Positions 1 through 4,591 are shown, numbered from the stretch's first letter. The stretch: 6,072 nt of DNA from Bacteroidales bacterium (GCA_012031335.1 JAAUTT010000305.1:1-6072); one strand, 5' to 3'. Notes: generated from the sequence alone by a model not told the origin. A program made the numbers and translations.

Positions 1-56
1 CTTTCCTTCCATTCATTTATTATTCCTGACATTGTTGCTTGTGAGTCCCTTTTCAT
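1..56 (-). CDS. Possible start of a minus-strand gene leaving the window (partial)
   Basis: A minus-strand frame opens with ATG at 56-54 and stays open to the left edge, beginning MKRDSQATMSGIINEWKE. Its ATG overlaps the TGA of the upstream small ORF as ATGA, the arrangement seen in translationally coupled genes. A GGAG lies upstream but at a long spacing. Only 18 complete codons are visible, so no family can be named. It could be the 5' end of a real gene or chance; the ATGA junction is the main reason to list it. Confidence 0.25.
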   Translation of the reverse strand, partial: MKRDSQATMSGIINEWKE

Positions 57-247
57 ATATTTATATTTTCTCCAAAAAAGCTATTTTTTTTAGAGTCTAT
101 AAATATGGCTTTGGTGGGTTGAATACTTTGCAAATGATTTCTTCTTCCTTTCTTCTGTGGTCTGTGGACCATCAAAATTATTCCTCCATTCCTTTCTCCT
201 ATCGCCAATAATTTGTATTTTGCTTTCGGAACCACACAACAAAACAT
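53..247 (-). CDS. Small minus-strand ORF, basic peptide, uncertain
   Basis: This is an open frame of 64 codons from ATG 247, or 39 codons from an internal ATG at 172-170. The internal start is better supported, because a GGAGG (CCTCC on the plus strand at 183-187) sits ten bases before it and no such site precedes the first ATG. The shorter product starts MVHRPQKKGRRNH, is strongly basic at its N-terminus and ends FFGENINI. It has no membrane segment or recognised motif. It ends in ATGA overlap with the next minus-strand ATG, which suggests a two-gene transcript running off the left edge. It may be a leader peptide, a small protein or noise. Confidence 0.22.
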   Translation of the reverse strand: MFCCVVPKAKYKLLAIGERNGGIILMVHRPQKKGRRNHLQSIQPTKAIFIDSKKNSFFGENINI

Positions 248-273
248 AACTATGCTTTATTCCACAAAACTAT

Positions 274-301
274 TTACAAACAATTACAAATGCTTACAAA
301 C
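274..301 (+). repeat. Three 8-bp direct repeats at exact 10-bp period
   Basis: TTACAAAC at 274-281, TTACAAAT at 284-291 and TTACAAAC at 294-301 start exactly ten bases apart, which is one helical turn. Such spacing puts every copy on the same DNA face. It is typical of tandem half-sites for OmpR/PhoB-type winged-helix response regulators and of other oligomeric DNA binders. A weaker ACAAAA lies at 264-269 but is out of phase. The position, about 90 bases upstream of the ATG at 391, suits an operator. The binding protein is unknown. Confidence 0.45.
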
Positions 302-374
302 GGATAATACAGGTTTGGAGGTAATAAACTAATAACACTATAACTGTATTAATAAAATACAATTGTTGCAGTTT

Positions 375-383
375 AGGAGAGGA
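375..383 (+). promoter_or_regulatory. Ribosome binding site for ATG 391
   Basis: AGGAGAGGA ends seven bases before an ATG at 391. The site decides the start of the orphan gene: it points to ATG 391, although the frame from that ATG closes after 12 codons unless one base of the T3 run at 413-415 is removed. A gene finder ignoring this would instead use TTG at 410. Confidence 0.5.
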
Positions 384-409
384 CAACATAATGACCCTAA
401 AAATATTGA

Positions 410-778
410 TTGTTTCCATTTATTTATGAAAAAGCAATTGAGCATGAACAATATCAGTTAGAATCATTTGGAATAAATAATATAATAAAACCATTTACTG
501 ACTATACTATTATAAAAAAATCGATTTTAGATAATATGACGTACATTACTTGTGGAAAATTAAATAATAAACCCTTTTTAATGGTTGATTGTGTTGCAAC
601 ATTAAAGAAAAATGATAATACTGAAAAATACTATTATCGGGATAAATTAACAAAATTAATTTCCAGTAATATTGAGACCTTTTATGTTGTAACAGGTACC
701 ATCGCATTTGAATATGCTATTAACGTTTTTGATAGAAAATGCCATGTTGATAATATTTGCTTTGATTTTAAAACATAA
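410..778 (+). CDS. Orphan protein, N-terminal piece (122 aa)
   Basis: This is the first readable piece of the 391-1203 gene. The only in-frame start is TTG 410, immediately after a TGA at 407-409 and with no ribosome binding site at the right distance, so the true start is probably ATG 391 in another frame. The piece ends at TAA 776-778 just after an A4 run. The product begins MFPFIYEKAIEHEQYQ and contains the stretch TFYVVTGTIAFEYAINVF. No homologous family was recognised. Confidence 0.5.
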   Translation: MFPFIYEKAIEHEQYQLESFGINNIIKPFTDYTIIKKSILDNMTYITCGKLNNKPFLMVDCVATLKKNDNTEKYYYRDKLTKLISSNIETFYVVTGTIAFEYAINVFDRKCHVDNICFDFKT

Positions 779-810
779 ATCACATTAATGAAATTTATGA
801 ATTATATTTA

Positions 811-1203
811 TTGATAATAAAAAAACCTGAATTTATTGGACATAAAATACCTCCATTTAATAGAATTTATTTTCTTAATGGAGATGGCATATACTATTAC
901 TTTTTTAGTAATGAGAAAAATAATCCATATAGTTTTGTTGTAATCGAAAATAATAACATCATTAAACCATATAGTTCATTCGATACACCTAATTTCATTG
1001 ATAGAGATTTTGAAAATGATGATGATTTAATCAAATATTGTAAATCATTGATTAATAAATATAATAAATATGAATTTAATTTGAAAGATAGGTTTTCATT
1101 CATAATGTTCAATGGTAATGAAAGAATATATTTGAACCCCTCAAAAACAAACGACGAGTTAATCTATTCTTCAATTTCATGTCTTGAATATGAAAACATT
1201 TGA
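811..1203 (+). CDS. Orphan protein, C-terminal piece (130 aa)
   Basis: This is the second readable piece of the 391-1203 gene. The frame is already open from 772; the first usable start is TTG 811, which has no ribosome binding site. That favours it being the continuation of the upstream piece after a one-base loss in 770-773. The product includes HKIPPFNRIYFLNGDG and an acidic patch (DRDFENDDD), and ends CLEYENI. Family unknown. Confidence 0.5.
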   Translation: MIIKKPEFIGHKIPPFNRIYFLNGDGIYYYFFSNEKNNPYSFVVIENNNIIKPYSSFDTPNFIDRDFENDDDLIKYCKSLINKYNKYEFNLKDRFSFIMFNGNERIYLNPSKTNDELIYSSISCLEYENI

Positions 1204-1287
1204 TTAGTGTAAACCAAATTGTACAACATATTTAAAAAGTTAATTTCAGAAAACCCCGATTCAAATTCCGAGTTTTGAAAAACGAAC

Positions 1288-1299
1288 GTTTCGCGAAAC
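1288..1299. repeat. 12-bp perfect palindrome GTTTCGCGAAAC
   Basis: This self-complementary 12-mer is flanked by AAC and ATT, which extends the symmetry to 18 bp with one mismatched pair. It shares GTTT...AAAC arms with the palindrome at 1444-1455. It is a possible recombinase-binding or repressor-binding subsite upstream of the serine recombinase. Confidence 0.35.
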
Positions 1300-1443
1300 A
1301 TTCCAAACCCCTTGCTGCACCTGAAAATAAATCCATAGTTAATAACCTGTTTATTAATAACTCTGCTATTCCTTTGATTTCTTCTTCCAATATCTTAAGC
1401 TTGTATCATAAACCCGTTTCACAAATCAGTCTCACGAAGTGAC

Positions 1444-1455
1444 GTTTAATTAAAC
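1444..1455. repeat. 12-bp perfect palindrome GTTTAATTAAAC before recombinase start
   Basis: This self-complementary 12-mer ends five bases before the recombinase ATG at 1461. It shares the GTTT-NNNN-AAAC form with 1288-1299. The placement would let a bound protein, possibly the recombinase itself, block its own expression. No Shine-Dalgarno is seen between it and the ATG. Confidence 0.35.
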
Positions 1456-1460
1456 TTTTT

Positions 1461-2039
1461 ATGAAGCTTGGTTACGCCCGGGTATCCACCCGCGATCAGA
1501 ATCTCGATTTACAACTCGAAGCCCTCCAAAAGGCAGGCTGTGAAAAGATATTCCAGGAAAAACAAAGCGCAGTAAAAGACCGCCCGGAGTTAGACCGGTT
1601 ACTTAACCATCTTCGCTTGGGTGATATGGTGATCGTTTGGAAGCTCGACCGCCTTGGCCGTTCCCTAAAACACCTGGTAGACCTGATGGCTCTGTTCCGG
1701 GAAAAAGAAGTTGAATTTATTAGCCTCAATGATAATATAGATACCACAACCATCCAGGGAAGGTTGATTTTTAACCTTTTTGCCTCTTTTGCGGAATTTG
1801 AGAGGGAACTTATCCGGGAAAGAACTTTGGCAGGTTTAAAAGCCGCCCGCGAAAAAGGCCGGGTAGGAGGACGAAAGAAAGGCTTAAGCAATGAGCAGAA
1901 AAAGACTGCTTATGCTGCCTGGCATTTGTCACAGAAGAATGAACAACCTGTGGGTGATATTATTAAAGTATTGAAAATTAGTAGGGCGACTTATTATAGG
2001 TATTTGAATTTTGTGAAAGATAATAAGCCTAATTTTTAA
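1461..2039 (+). CDS. Serine recombinase, resolvase/invertase family
   Basis: This is a complete 192-residue small serine recombinase of the Tn3 resolvase/Hin-Gin invertase family, which makes and rejoins double-strand breaks through a 5'-phosphoserine link. The N-terminal catalytic domain shows YARVSTRDQ with nucleophile Ser9 and Arg7, then the WKLDRLGRS motif with Asp63, Arg64 and Arg67. The long E helix (FAEFERELIRERTLAGL, about 110-130) leads to the basic linker GRVGGRKKG and a C-terminal helix-turn-helix (about 145-185, ISRATYYRYL). All key residues are present and there is no frameshift. Base composition is clearly richer in G+C than both neighbours, which indicates separate acquisition. 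No transposase gene accompanies it, so it may be an invertase, a resolvase remnant or an island-borne recombinase. The TTG/ATG choice is simple: ATG 1461 begins MKLGYARVS, the normal family start. Confidence 0.93.
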   Translation: MKLGYARVSTRDQNLDLQLEALQKAGCEKIFQEKQSAVKDRPELDRLLNHLRLGDMVIVWKLDRLGRSLKHLVDLMALFREKEVEFISLNDNIDTTTIQGRLIFNLFASFAEFERELIRERTLAGLKAAREKGRVGGRKKGLSNEQKKTAYAAWHLSQKNEQPVGDIIKVLKISRATYYRYLNFVKDNKPNF

Positions 2040-2076
2040 TTTGCTTGTCTAGATTATATAGTATAAATGTTATAAA

Positions 2077-2088
2077 TTGCAATTGCAA
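2077..2088. repeat. 12-bp perfect palindrome TTGCAATTGCAA
   Basis: This self-complementary 12-mer lies between the recombinase stop and the ATG at 2095, ending six bases before that ATG. It could be an operator for the TIR gene or one recombination half-site. In A+T-rich DNA a 12-bp palindrome can also arise by chance. Confidence 0.3.
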
Positions 2089-2101
2089 CGTCTTATGAAA
2101 G

Positions 2102-2109
2102 TTTTTTTT
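2102..2109 (+). other. T8 run breaking the TIR frame at codon 3
   Basis: ATG AAA GT is followed by eight T residues. With eight, the ATG 2095 frame stops at TAG 2116-2118; with seven it reads MKVFLSHSKKD and continues through the TIR domain. An eight-base run just inside a start codon is a classic site for slipped-strand on/off switching, and equally a typical site for a sequencing run-length error. Confidence 0.6.
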
Positions 2110-2260
2110 ATCTCATAGTAAAAAAGATCACCAATTAGCGTCAAAACTAGCAACAGACCTGAAAAAAAATAATATTGATGTTTGGTTTGATGAATGGGAA
2201 ATTTTTGTCGGAGATTCCATCATTAAGAAAGTTCAAGAAGGTCTGGAGACATGTAATTTT

Positions 2261-2896
2261 TTGAGTGTTTTATTTACAAAGAATAGTATAGAATCTACTT
2301 GGGTAGAAACAGAATGGCAGTCAGTCTTTTTTAAAGAAATATCGAATAAAAGTATAATTTTATTGCCAATAAAAGGCGAAGATTGCCAACTTCCTTTTAT
2401 TATAAAAGATAAATTATATGCCGATATTTCAATGGATTATAAATCAGGCTTTAAAGATCTTATAAAAGCAATCAACCACCATAATCACTCCCAATTTCCT
2501 AATGGGAAAGTAAAAAGAAAAACTACAAATGAAATTGAGTTAAAATTAACCAATATAGATTTTGAAAATTTCTTGGATGAAGACAAGGAAAGGATTGCAA
2601 AAGCAATAAGTGAATTAATTGGAGGGAATTTTGATATAAAAATATTAGGTGTTAGGAAAGGGAGTGTAATCATTAAGTTTAAATTACCTGATGAAAATGC
2701 AATTAGTTGGTTTTTTAAAAATTTTAATAAATTAGAGAAAACCATTGGAGCAGATGATGCATGGTTAGTGGAAGATTCTTCAATAAAGCGTCCGAAGGAT
2801 GATGATAAAATCTTTATACTTCAAGGTACATCAAAAACACCATACATAAGTTTAAATGCAAAACTGGAAAAGGAAATTTTGAAGGAAGGTCAATAA
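2261..2896 (+). CDS. TIR domain plus middle domain, readable piece
   Basis: This is the longest readable piece of the TIR gene. The frame is open from 2099, but the first usable start is TTG 2261, which would cut the TIR domain in half: the FLSHSKKD strand and the DEWEIF loop lie before it. As read from 2261 it carries the second half of TIR (SVLFTKNSIESTWVETEW), the middle domain with DEDKERIAKAISELIGG and RKGSVIIKFKLP, and the first residues of SiaC (ILQGTSKTPYISLNAK). It then runs into a wrong-frame tail (LEKEILKEGQ) after the A4 run at 2860-2863. TTG 2261 is therefore unlikely to be a real start; 2095 is. Confidence 0.6.
   Translation: MSVLFTKNSIESTWVETEWQSVFFKEISNKSIILLPIKGEDCQLPFIIKDKLYADISMDYKSGFKDLIKAINHHNHSQFPNGKVKRKTTNEIELKLTNIDFENFLDEDKERIAKAISELIGGNFDIKILGVRKGSVIIKFKLPDENAISWFFKNFNKLEKTIGADDAWLVEDSSIKRPKDDDKIFILQGTSKTPYISLNAKLEKEILKEGQ
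2860..2863 (+). other. A4 run where TIR frame loses the SiaC domain
   Basis: Adding one A changes the reading from NAKLEKEILKEGQ-stop to NAKTGKGNFEGRSITEN, which restores the conserved GRS-I-EN-SIEFY motif of SiaC proteins and joins it to the KTPYISLN strand upstream. Without the added base the protein ends at 2896. Confidence 0.65.
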
Positions 2897-2994
2897 CTGA
2901 GAATAGCATAGAATTTTATCGACCAGTAATTAACTGGATTCAAAATAATCTTATAAATAAAAAAAGTATAGATAAATTCTTTGTTGATTTTCAA

Positions 2995-3183
2995 TTGGAG
3001 TATTTTAATACAAGTTCCTCTAAATGTATTCTTTCTATATTGACTAATTTAGAAAATGCATACGAACTCGGGGTTGATATAAAAATTAATTGGTTTTATG
3101 AAAAGGATGATGAAGATATATTAGAAGCTGGTGAATATTTTGATAGATTAGTTAACTTACCAATAAAATTAATTGAACTTTAA
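2995..3183 (+). CDS. SiaC (DUF1987) domain, C-terminal piece
   Basis: The frame is open from about 2864 and encodes most of a SiaC-family domain: GRSITENSIEFYRPVINW, then LEYFNTSSSKCILSI and WFYEKDDEDILEAGEYF, ending NLPIKLIEL at TAA 3181-3183. The only late start codon, TTG 2995, is the Leu of QLEYFNTSSS and would remove the first two strands, so it is not credible as a translation start. In Pseudomonas aeruginosa SiaC is phosphorylated by SiaB, dephosphorylated by SiaA and binds the diguanylate cyclase SiaD. None of those partners is in this window. The phosphorylated Thr in the NTSSSK motif is conserved here. Confidence 0.75.
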   Translation: MEYFNTSSSKCILSILTNLENAYELGVDIKINWFYEKDDEDILEAGEYFDRLVNLPIKLIEL

Positions 3184-3284
3184 TCTCAAAATAAATAACT
3201 TTAATGATATATATTTTACTGATTCTGAAAACACAATATAACTTAATTGTAAAATATTTAACTAATCAGTCTAATTTTTGATCT
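3184..3284. other. Intergenic gap with 7-bp inverted repeat
   Basis: A gap of 101 bases follows the SiaC stop. ACTGATT (3218-3224) and AATCAGT (3264-3270) form an inverted repeat with a 39-base spacer, too long for a terminator. No T-run follows. CTAATTTTTG at 3271-3280 vaguely resembles the Bacteroidota -7 element, so the downstream gene may have its own promoter. The evidence is weak. Confidence 0.2.
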
Positions 3285-3497
3285 ATGAGCCAATCTGTTG
3301 GAAGTCCTGAGGATAAAATGTTTGAATATCTTAAATACGCTATTACAATATCAGCGACTGCAATAACCATAATAGTAACAGTGTCAATATTCTTTACTTA
3401 TAATAATATTAAGGATTTAAAAGAGGAGGCGATATCTAATATGAAAGTAGTCAAGGATACAGCAACAAATAGTATTATTAATAATCAAAAGCATTAG
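3285..3497 (+). CDS. Membrane coiled-coil protein, N-terminal piece (70 aa)
   Basis: Starts at ATG 3285 (MSQSVGSPEDKMFEYLKY), with no strong ribosome binding site. It holds the single transmembrane helix (about residues 16-39) and the start of the coiled coil (NNIKDLKEEAISNMKVVKD). It ends at TAG 3495-3497 directly after the A4 run at 3487-3490, where a one-base gain would continue the protein. Confidence 0.6.
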   Translation: MSQSVGSPEDKMFEYLKYAITISATAITIIVTVSIFFTYNNIKDLKEEAISNMKVVKDTATNSIINNQKH

Positions 3498-3613
3498 AAC
3501 AATTCAAAATTGATGCAAATACAACAATACTAAATACTCAAAATGAAAGTTTAATTGAGATAAAGAAAATTTCAAATGAGTCTAAAAAGGTTGCTAAGAG
3601 AGTAGCGCTTGAT

Positions 3614-3820
3614 TTGATCAATGAGGAAATTAATAAGCCGAAAATACAAGAAATAATTCATCAAACAGTTAGAGAAAATTTAGATAGTGCAAATAAATTT
3701 ATAAGTTTCAATATGGAAGAAATGTCGAATTTTATTTTGGCTGTAGATAGAATTCGTGCAGGTAATAAAAGTAGCTTTATTTATATAGACAGTTTAAGTA
3801 AATATTCAAAGATACGGTAA
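3614..3820 (+). CDS. Membrane coiled-coil protein, middle piece (68 aa)
   Basis: The frame is open from about 3491, starting KALEQFKIDANTTIL; the nominal start TTG 3614 (inside RVALDLINEE) has no ribosome binding site and is unlikely to be real. The product is helical and charged: EEINKPKIQEIIHQTVRENL, then MEEMSNFILAVDRIRAG. It ends at TAA 3818-3820, ten bases from the A3 run at 3808-3810. Confidence 0.5.
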   Translation: MINEEINKPKIQEIIHQTVRENLDSANKFISFNMEEMSNFILAVDRIRAGNKSSFIYIDSLSKYSKIR

Positions 3821-3870
3821 TTAGAAAAATCGCTAGGAACTTAATTAAAAAAAAGATTGAAGATTTTGAA

Positions 3871-4194
3871 ATGGATGTCATTAAAAAACTTAGAGATGAG
3901 AATAATCGACTAAGGACTGATACTTTAAAGTTTATCCACATATTCACAAATAATAATTATATTTCCGAATGTAGCGATTCGAAAATGTTTAAAGATGTAA
4001 ATGTTTGTTTAAATCATAAATTTTTACAATTGATATTAAATAGCAATGATTTAAATGACATTTCCATTGCTTTCAAAATTTTACAAGAGCGAGGAATTAA
4101 TATTGATTTTTTTGATTTTACTAGAGCTCGAAGCCAATATAGACTCTCTATGGATAGGTGGAACAGAAATCTTATTAGAACAAATAATAATTAA
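3871..4194 (+). CDS. Membrane coiled-coil protein, C-terminal piece (107 aa)
   Basis: The frame is open from about 3811, reading DTVIRKIARNLIKKKIEDFE before the nominal start ATG 3871 (MDVIKKLRDENNRLRTD). It contains predicted helices (KFLQLILNSNDLND, IAFKILQERGI) and a basic C-terminus. Two cysteines (ECSDS, NVCLN) lie 12 residues apart. It could be a separate protein from ATG 3871, but the preceding open codons and the matching composition favour continuation of the upstream pieces. Confidence 0.5.
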   Translation: MDVIKKLRDENNRLRTDTLKFIHIFTNNNYISECSDSKMFKDVNVCLNHKFLQLILNSNDLNDISIAFKILQERGINIDFFDFTRARSQYRLSMDRWNRNLIRTNNN

Positions 4195-4460
4195 TCCCTT
4201 TTTTTTTGATATATAATTTTAGAAGTCAATAACGAATTTCAAAAAATAATGAAAGGCAAATATGGGCTTGAAAATATTATAACGCATTGCATACTGAGTA
4301 TATGGAAAACCCTCCCTTAAATGGAAAATATTTGGGGACTTCAATATTTCTAAAATAAGCATTAACAATTTTATTATAGTCTCACAAAACCCAGATTAAT
4401 AGGTATTTAAGTTCTGATTACTAACAAAAATAGCAATTTATCGAAAGGAGGTGTGAACTA
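4195..4460. other. Non-coding leader before the RiPP precursor
   Basis: These 266 bases have no credible gene. They hold a T9 run (4199-4207) after the previous stop, a small inverted repeat ATACTGAGTAT (4291-4301), and AAATATT/AATATTT arms around TGGGGACTTC near 4328-4352. At the end is a near-perfect ribosome binding site. A 23-codon ATG frame at 4249-4320 has no ribosome binding site and was not accepted. The promoter for the RiPP cassette should be here but could not be assigned by eye. Confidence 0.35.
4444..4454 (+). promoter_or_regulatory. Strong ribosome binding site for the RiPP precursor
   Basis: AAAGGAGGTGT is almost fully complementary to the 16S rRNA 3' end and lies six bases before ATG 4461. 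It is the strongest translation signal in the window and sits before a 38-codon ORF. This is the main evidence that the small ORF is a real, highly translated gene. Confidence 0.75.
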
Positions 4461-4577
4461 ATGAGTTACAAAAAACCAGAAATCTTGGCGCAAAGTACTG
4501 TAAAGATGGCAGAATGCCGTCCTAATAGTAAACCCAGTGGAAGACCATGTAATCCACCAAAGCCTGGTGGGCGTTAA
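4461..4577 (+). CDS. Putative radical SAM-modified RiPP precursor peptide (38 aa)
   Basis: The product is MSYKKPEILAQSTVKMAECR followed by PNSKPSGRPCNPPKPGGR. The KKPEILAQS start resembles leaders I associate with precursors of radical SAM maturases in Clostridia and Bacteroidota. The C-terminal part looks like a core: two cysteines (C19, C30), five prolines at or beyond residue 21, and a GGR end. It is read from a very strong ribosome binding site, and a radical SAM enzyme with a RiPP-recognition-like N-terminus follows after a hairpin. Possible modifications include thioether (sactionine or ranthionine) links at Cys19/Cys30 or C-C crosslinks; the sequence does not decide. No double-glycine leader cleavage motif is obvious, and no protease or exporter is visible. 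The gene is easily missed because of its length. Confidence 0.72.
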   Translation: MSYKKPEILAQSTVKMAECRPNSKPSGRPCNPPKPGGR

Positions 4578-4591
4578 TGTTTAATTAATTA

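Larger units (their letters stand above)
248..390 (+). promoter_or_regulatory. Leader region upstream of the orphan gene
   Basis: This is a non-coding interval between the divergent minus-strand ORFs and the plus-strand gene at 391. It holds three TTACAAAC-like direct repeats (274-301, listed separately), a GGAGG at 316-320 that is not followed by a start codon, and a good ribosome binding site at 375-383. No clear -10/-35 or Bacteroidota TAnnTTTG promoter could be assigned by eye, so the promoter position is unknown. Confidence 0.35.
391..1203 (+). pseudogene. Orphan protein gene, about 270 aa, frame broken twice
   Basis: Two long open frames (410-778 and 772-1203) join into one if two runs are corrected. 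Removing one T from 413-415 connects ATG 391 (MTLKILIVPFIYEKAI) to the first frame. Adding one A to 770-773 turns the stop after CFDFKT into CFDFKNINHINEIYEL and continues into the second frame. The result is 270 residues, rich in Ile, Asn, Lys and Tyr, apparently soluble, with no signal peptide, membrane segment or catalytic motif that I recognise. The C-terminal half has many aromatic beta-strand-like stretches (GDGIYYYFF, YSFVVIENN). The second correction is better supported than the first, because the coding-like composition runs without a gap across 770-811. Function unknown. It stands immediately upstream of a recombinase, as island cargo often does. Confidence 0.45.
1204..1460. other. 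Non-coding interval with candidate recombination sites
   Basis: No gene was found in these 257 bases. GC content rises toward the recombinase. The interval holds a perfect 12-bp palindrome GTTTCGCGAAAC (1288-1299), a degenerate relative GTTTCACAAATC (1416-1427), a second perfect palindrome GTTTAATTAAAC (1444-1455), and a direct repeat TTAATAAC (1339-1346 and 1354-1361). Resolvase genes often have their recombination site directly upstream, so these are candidate binding subsites, but the spacing does not copy the Tn3 or gamma-delta layout. Confidence 0.35.
2095..3183 (+). pseudogene. TIR - alpha/beta - SiaC fusion protein, frame broken twice
   Basis: With one T removed from the T8 run at 2102-2109 and one A added to the A4 run at 2860-2863, a single 362-residue protein reads from ATG 2095. 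Residues 1 to about 125 form a TIR domain: MKVFLSHSKKD, then DVWFDEWEIFVGDSI, and STWVETEW with Glu73 at the position of the catalytic glutamate of TIR NADases. Residues about 146-225 form a small alpha/beta domain with a KGSVIIKF strand, resembling accessory domains I associate with bacterial conflict effectors. Residues about 238-362 match SiaC (DUF1987): GTSKTPYISLN, FEGRSITENSIEFYRP, LEYFNTSSSK, WFYEKDDEDILEAGE. SiaC-type proteins are Ser/Thr-phosphorylated partners of signalling enzymes; Thr306 in NTSSSK corresponds to the phosphosite. I infer a TIR effector controlled by a SiaC switch. The A4 correction restores family sequence on both sides and is very convincing. Confidence 0.72.
3285..4194 (+). 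pseudogene. Membrane-anchored coiled-coil protein, frame broken twice
   Basis: Three consecutive open frames (3285-3497, 3491-3820, 3811-4194) join into one 303-residue protein if one A is added to the A4 run at 3487-3490 and one A to the A3 run at 3808-3810. The joins read INNQKALEQFKID and LSKYSKDTVIRKIARN, with coding-like sequence on both sides. Residues 1-15 are soluble. Residues about 16-39 form one transmembrane helix (ITISATAITIIVTVSIFF). Residues about 42-135 are Lys/Glu-rich and helical, likely a coiled coil. The rest is mostly helical, ending in a basic RARSQYRLSMDRWNRN segment. No family was recognised. It follows the TIR-SiaC gene on the same strand by 101 bases. A membrane sensor or scaffold for the TIR protein is possible but is inference from position only. 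A strong T-run at 4199-4207 follows the stop, without an evident stem. Confidence 0.6.

Noticed and set aside
274..301. Direct repeats considered as a CRISPR array or plasmid iterons
   Set aside because: Units are 8 bp with 2-bp spacers, only three copies, and no replication or cas gene is present.
897..1112. Minus-strand ORF of 71 codons
   Set aside because: It lies opposite the orphan gene, is low-complexity Leu/Ser-rich, and has no ribosome binding site; it mirrors the A+T-rich plus-strand coding sequence.
1496..1891. Minus-strand ORF of 131 codons
   Set aside because: It is antisense to the serine recombinase, whose motifs are complete; the Arg/Ser-rich translation is a typical shadow of a GC-richer gene.
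1461..2039. Recombinase considered as part of a Tn3-type transposon
   Set aside because: No transposase and no long terminal inverted repeats are visible in the window.
2485..2745. Minus-strand ORF of 86 codons
   Set aside because: It is antisense to the TIR protein middle domain, which has family-like features on the plus strand.
4199..4207. T9 run after the membrane protein gene, considered as an intrinsic terminator
   Set aside because: No stem of useful length precedes the run.
4249..4320. 23-codon ORF starting MKGKYGLEN, considered as a second precursor peptide
   Set aside because: It has no ribosome binding site and no leader or core features like the peptide at 4461.
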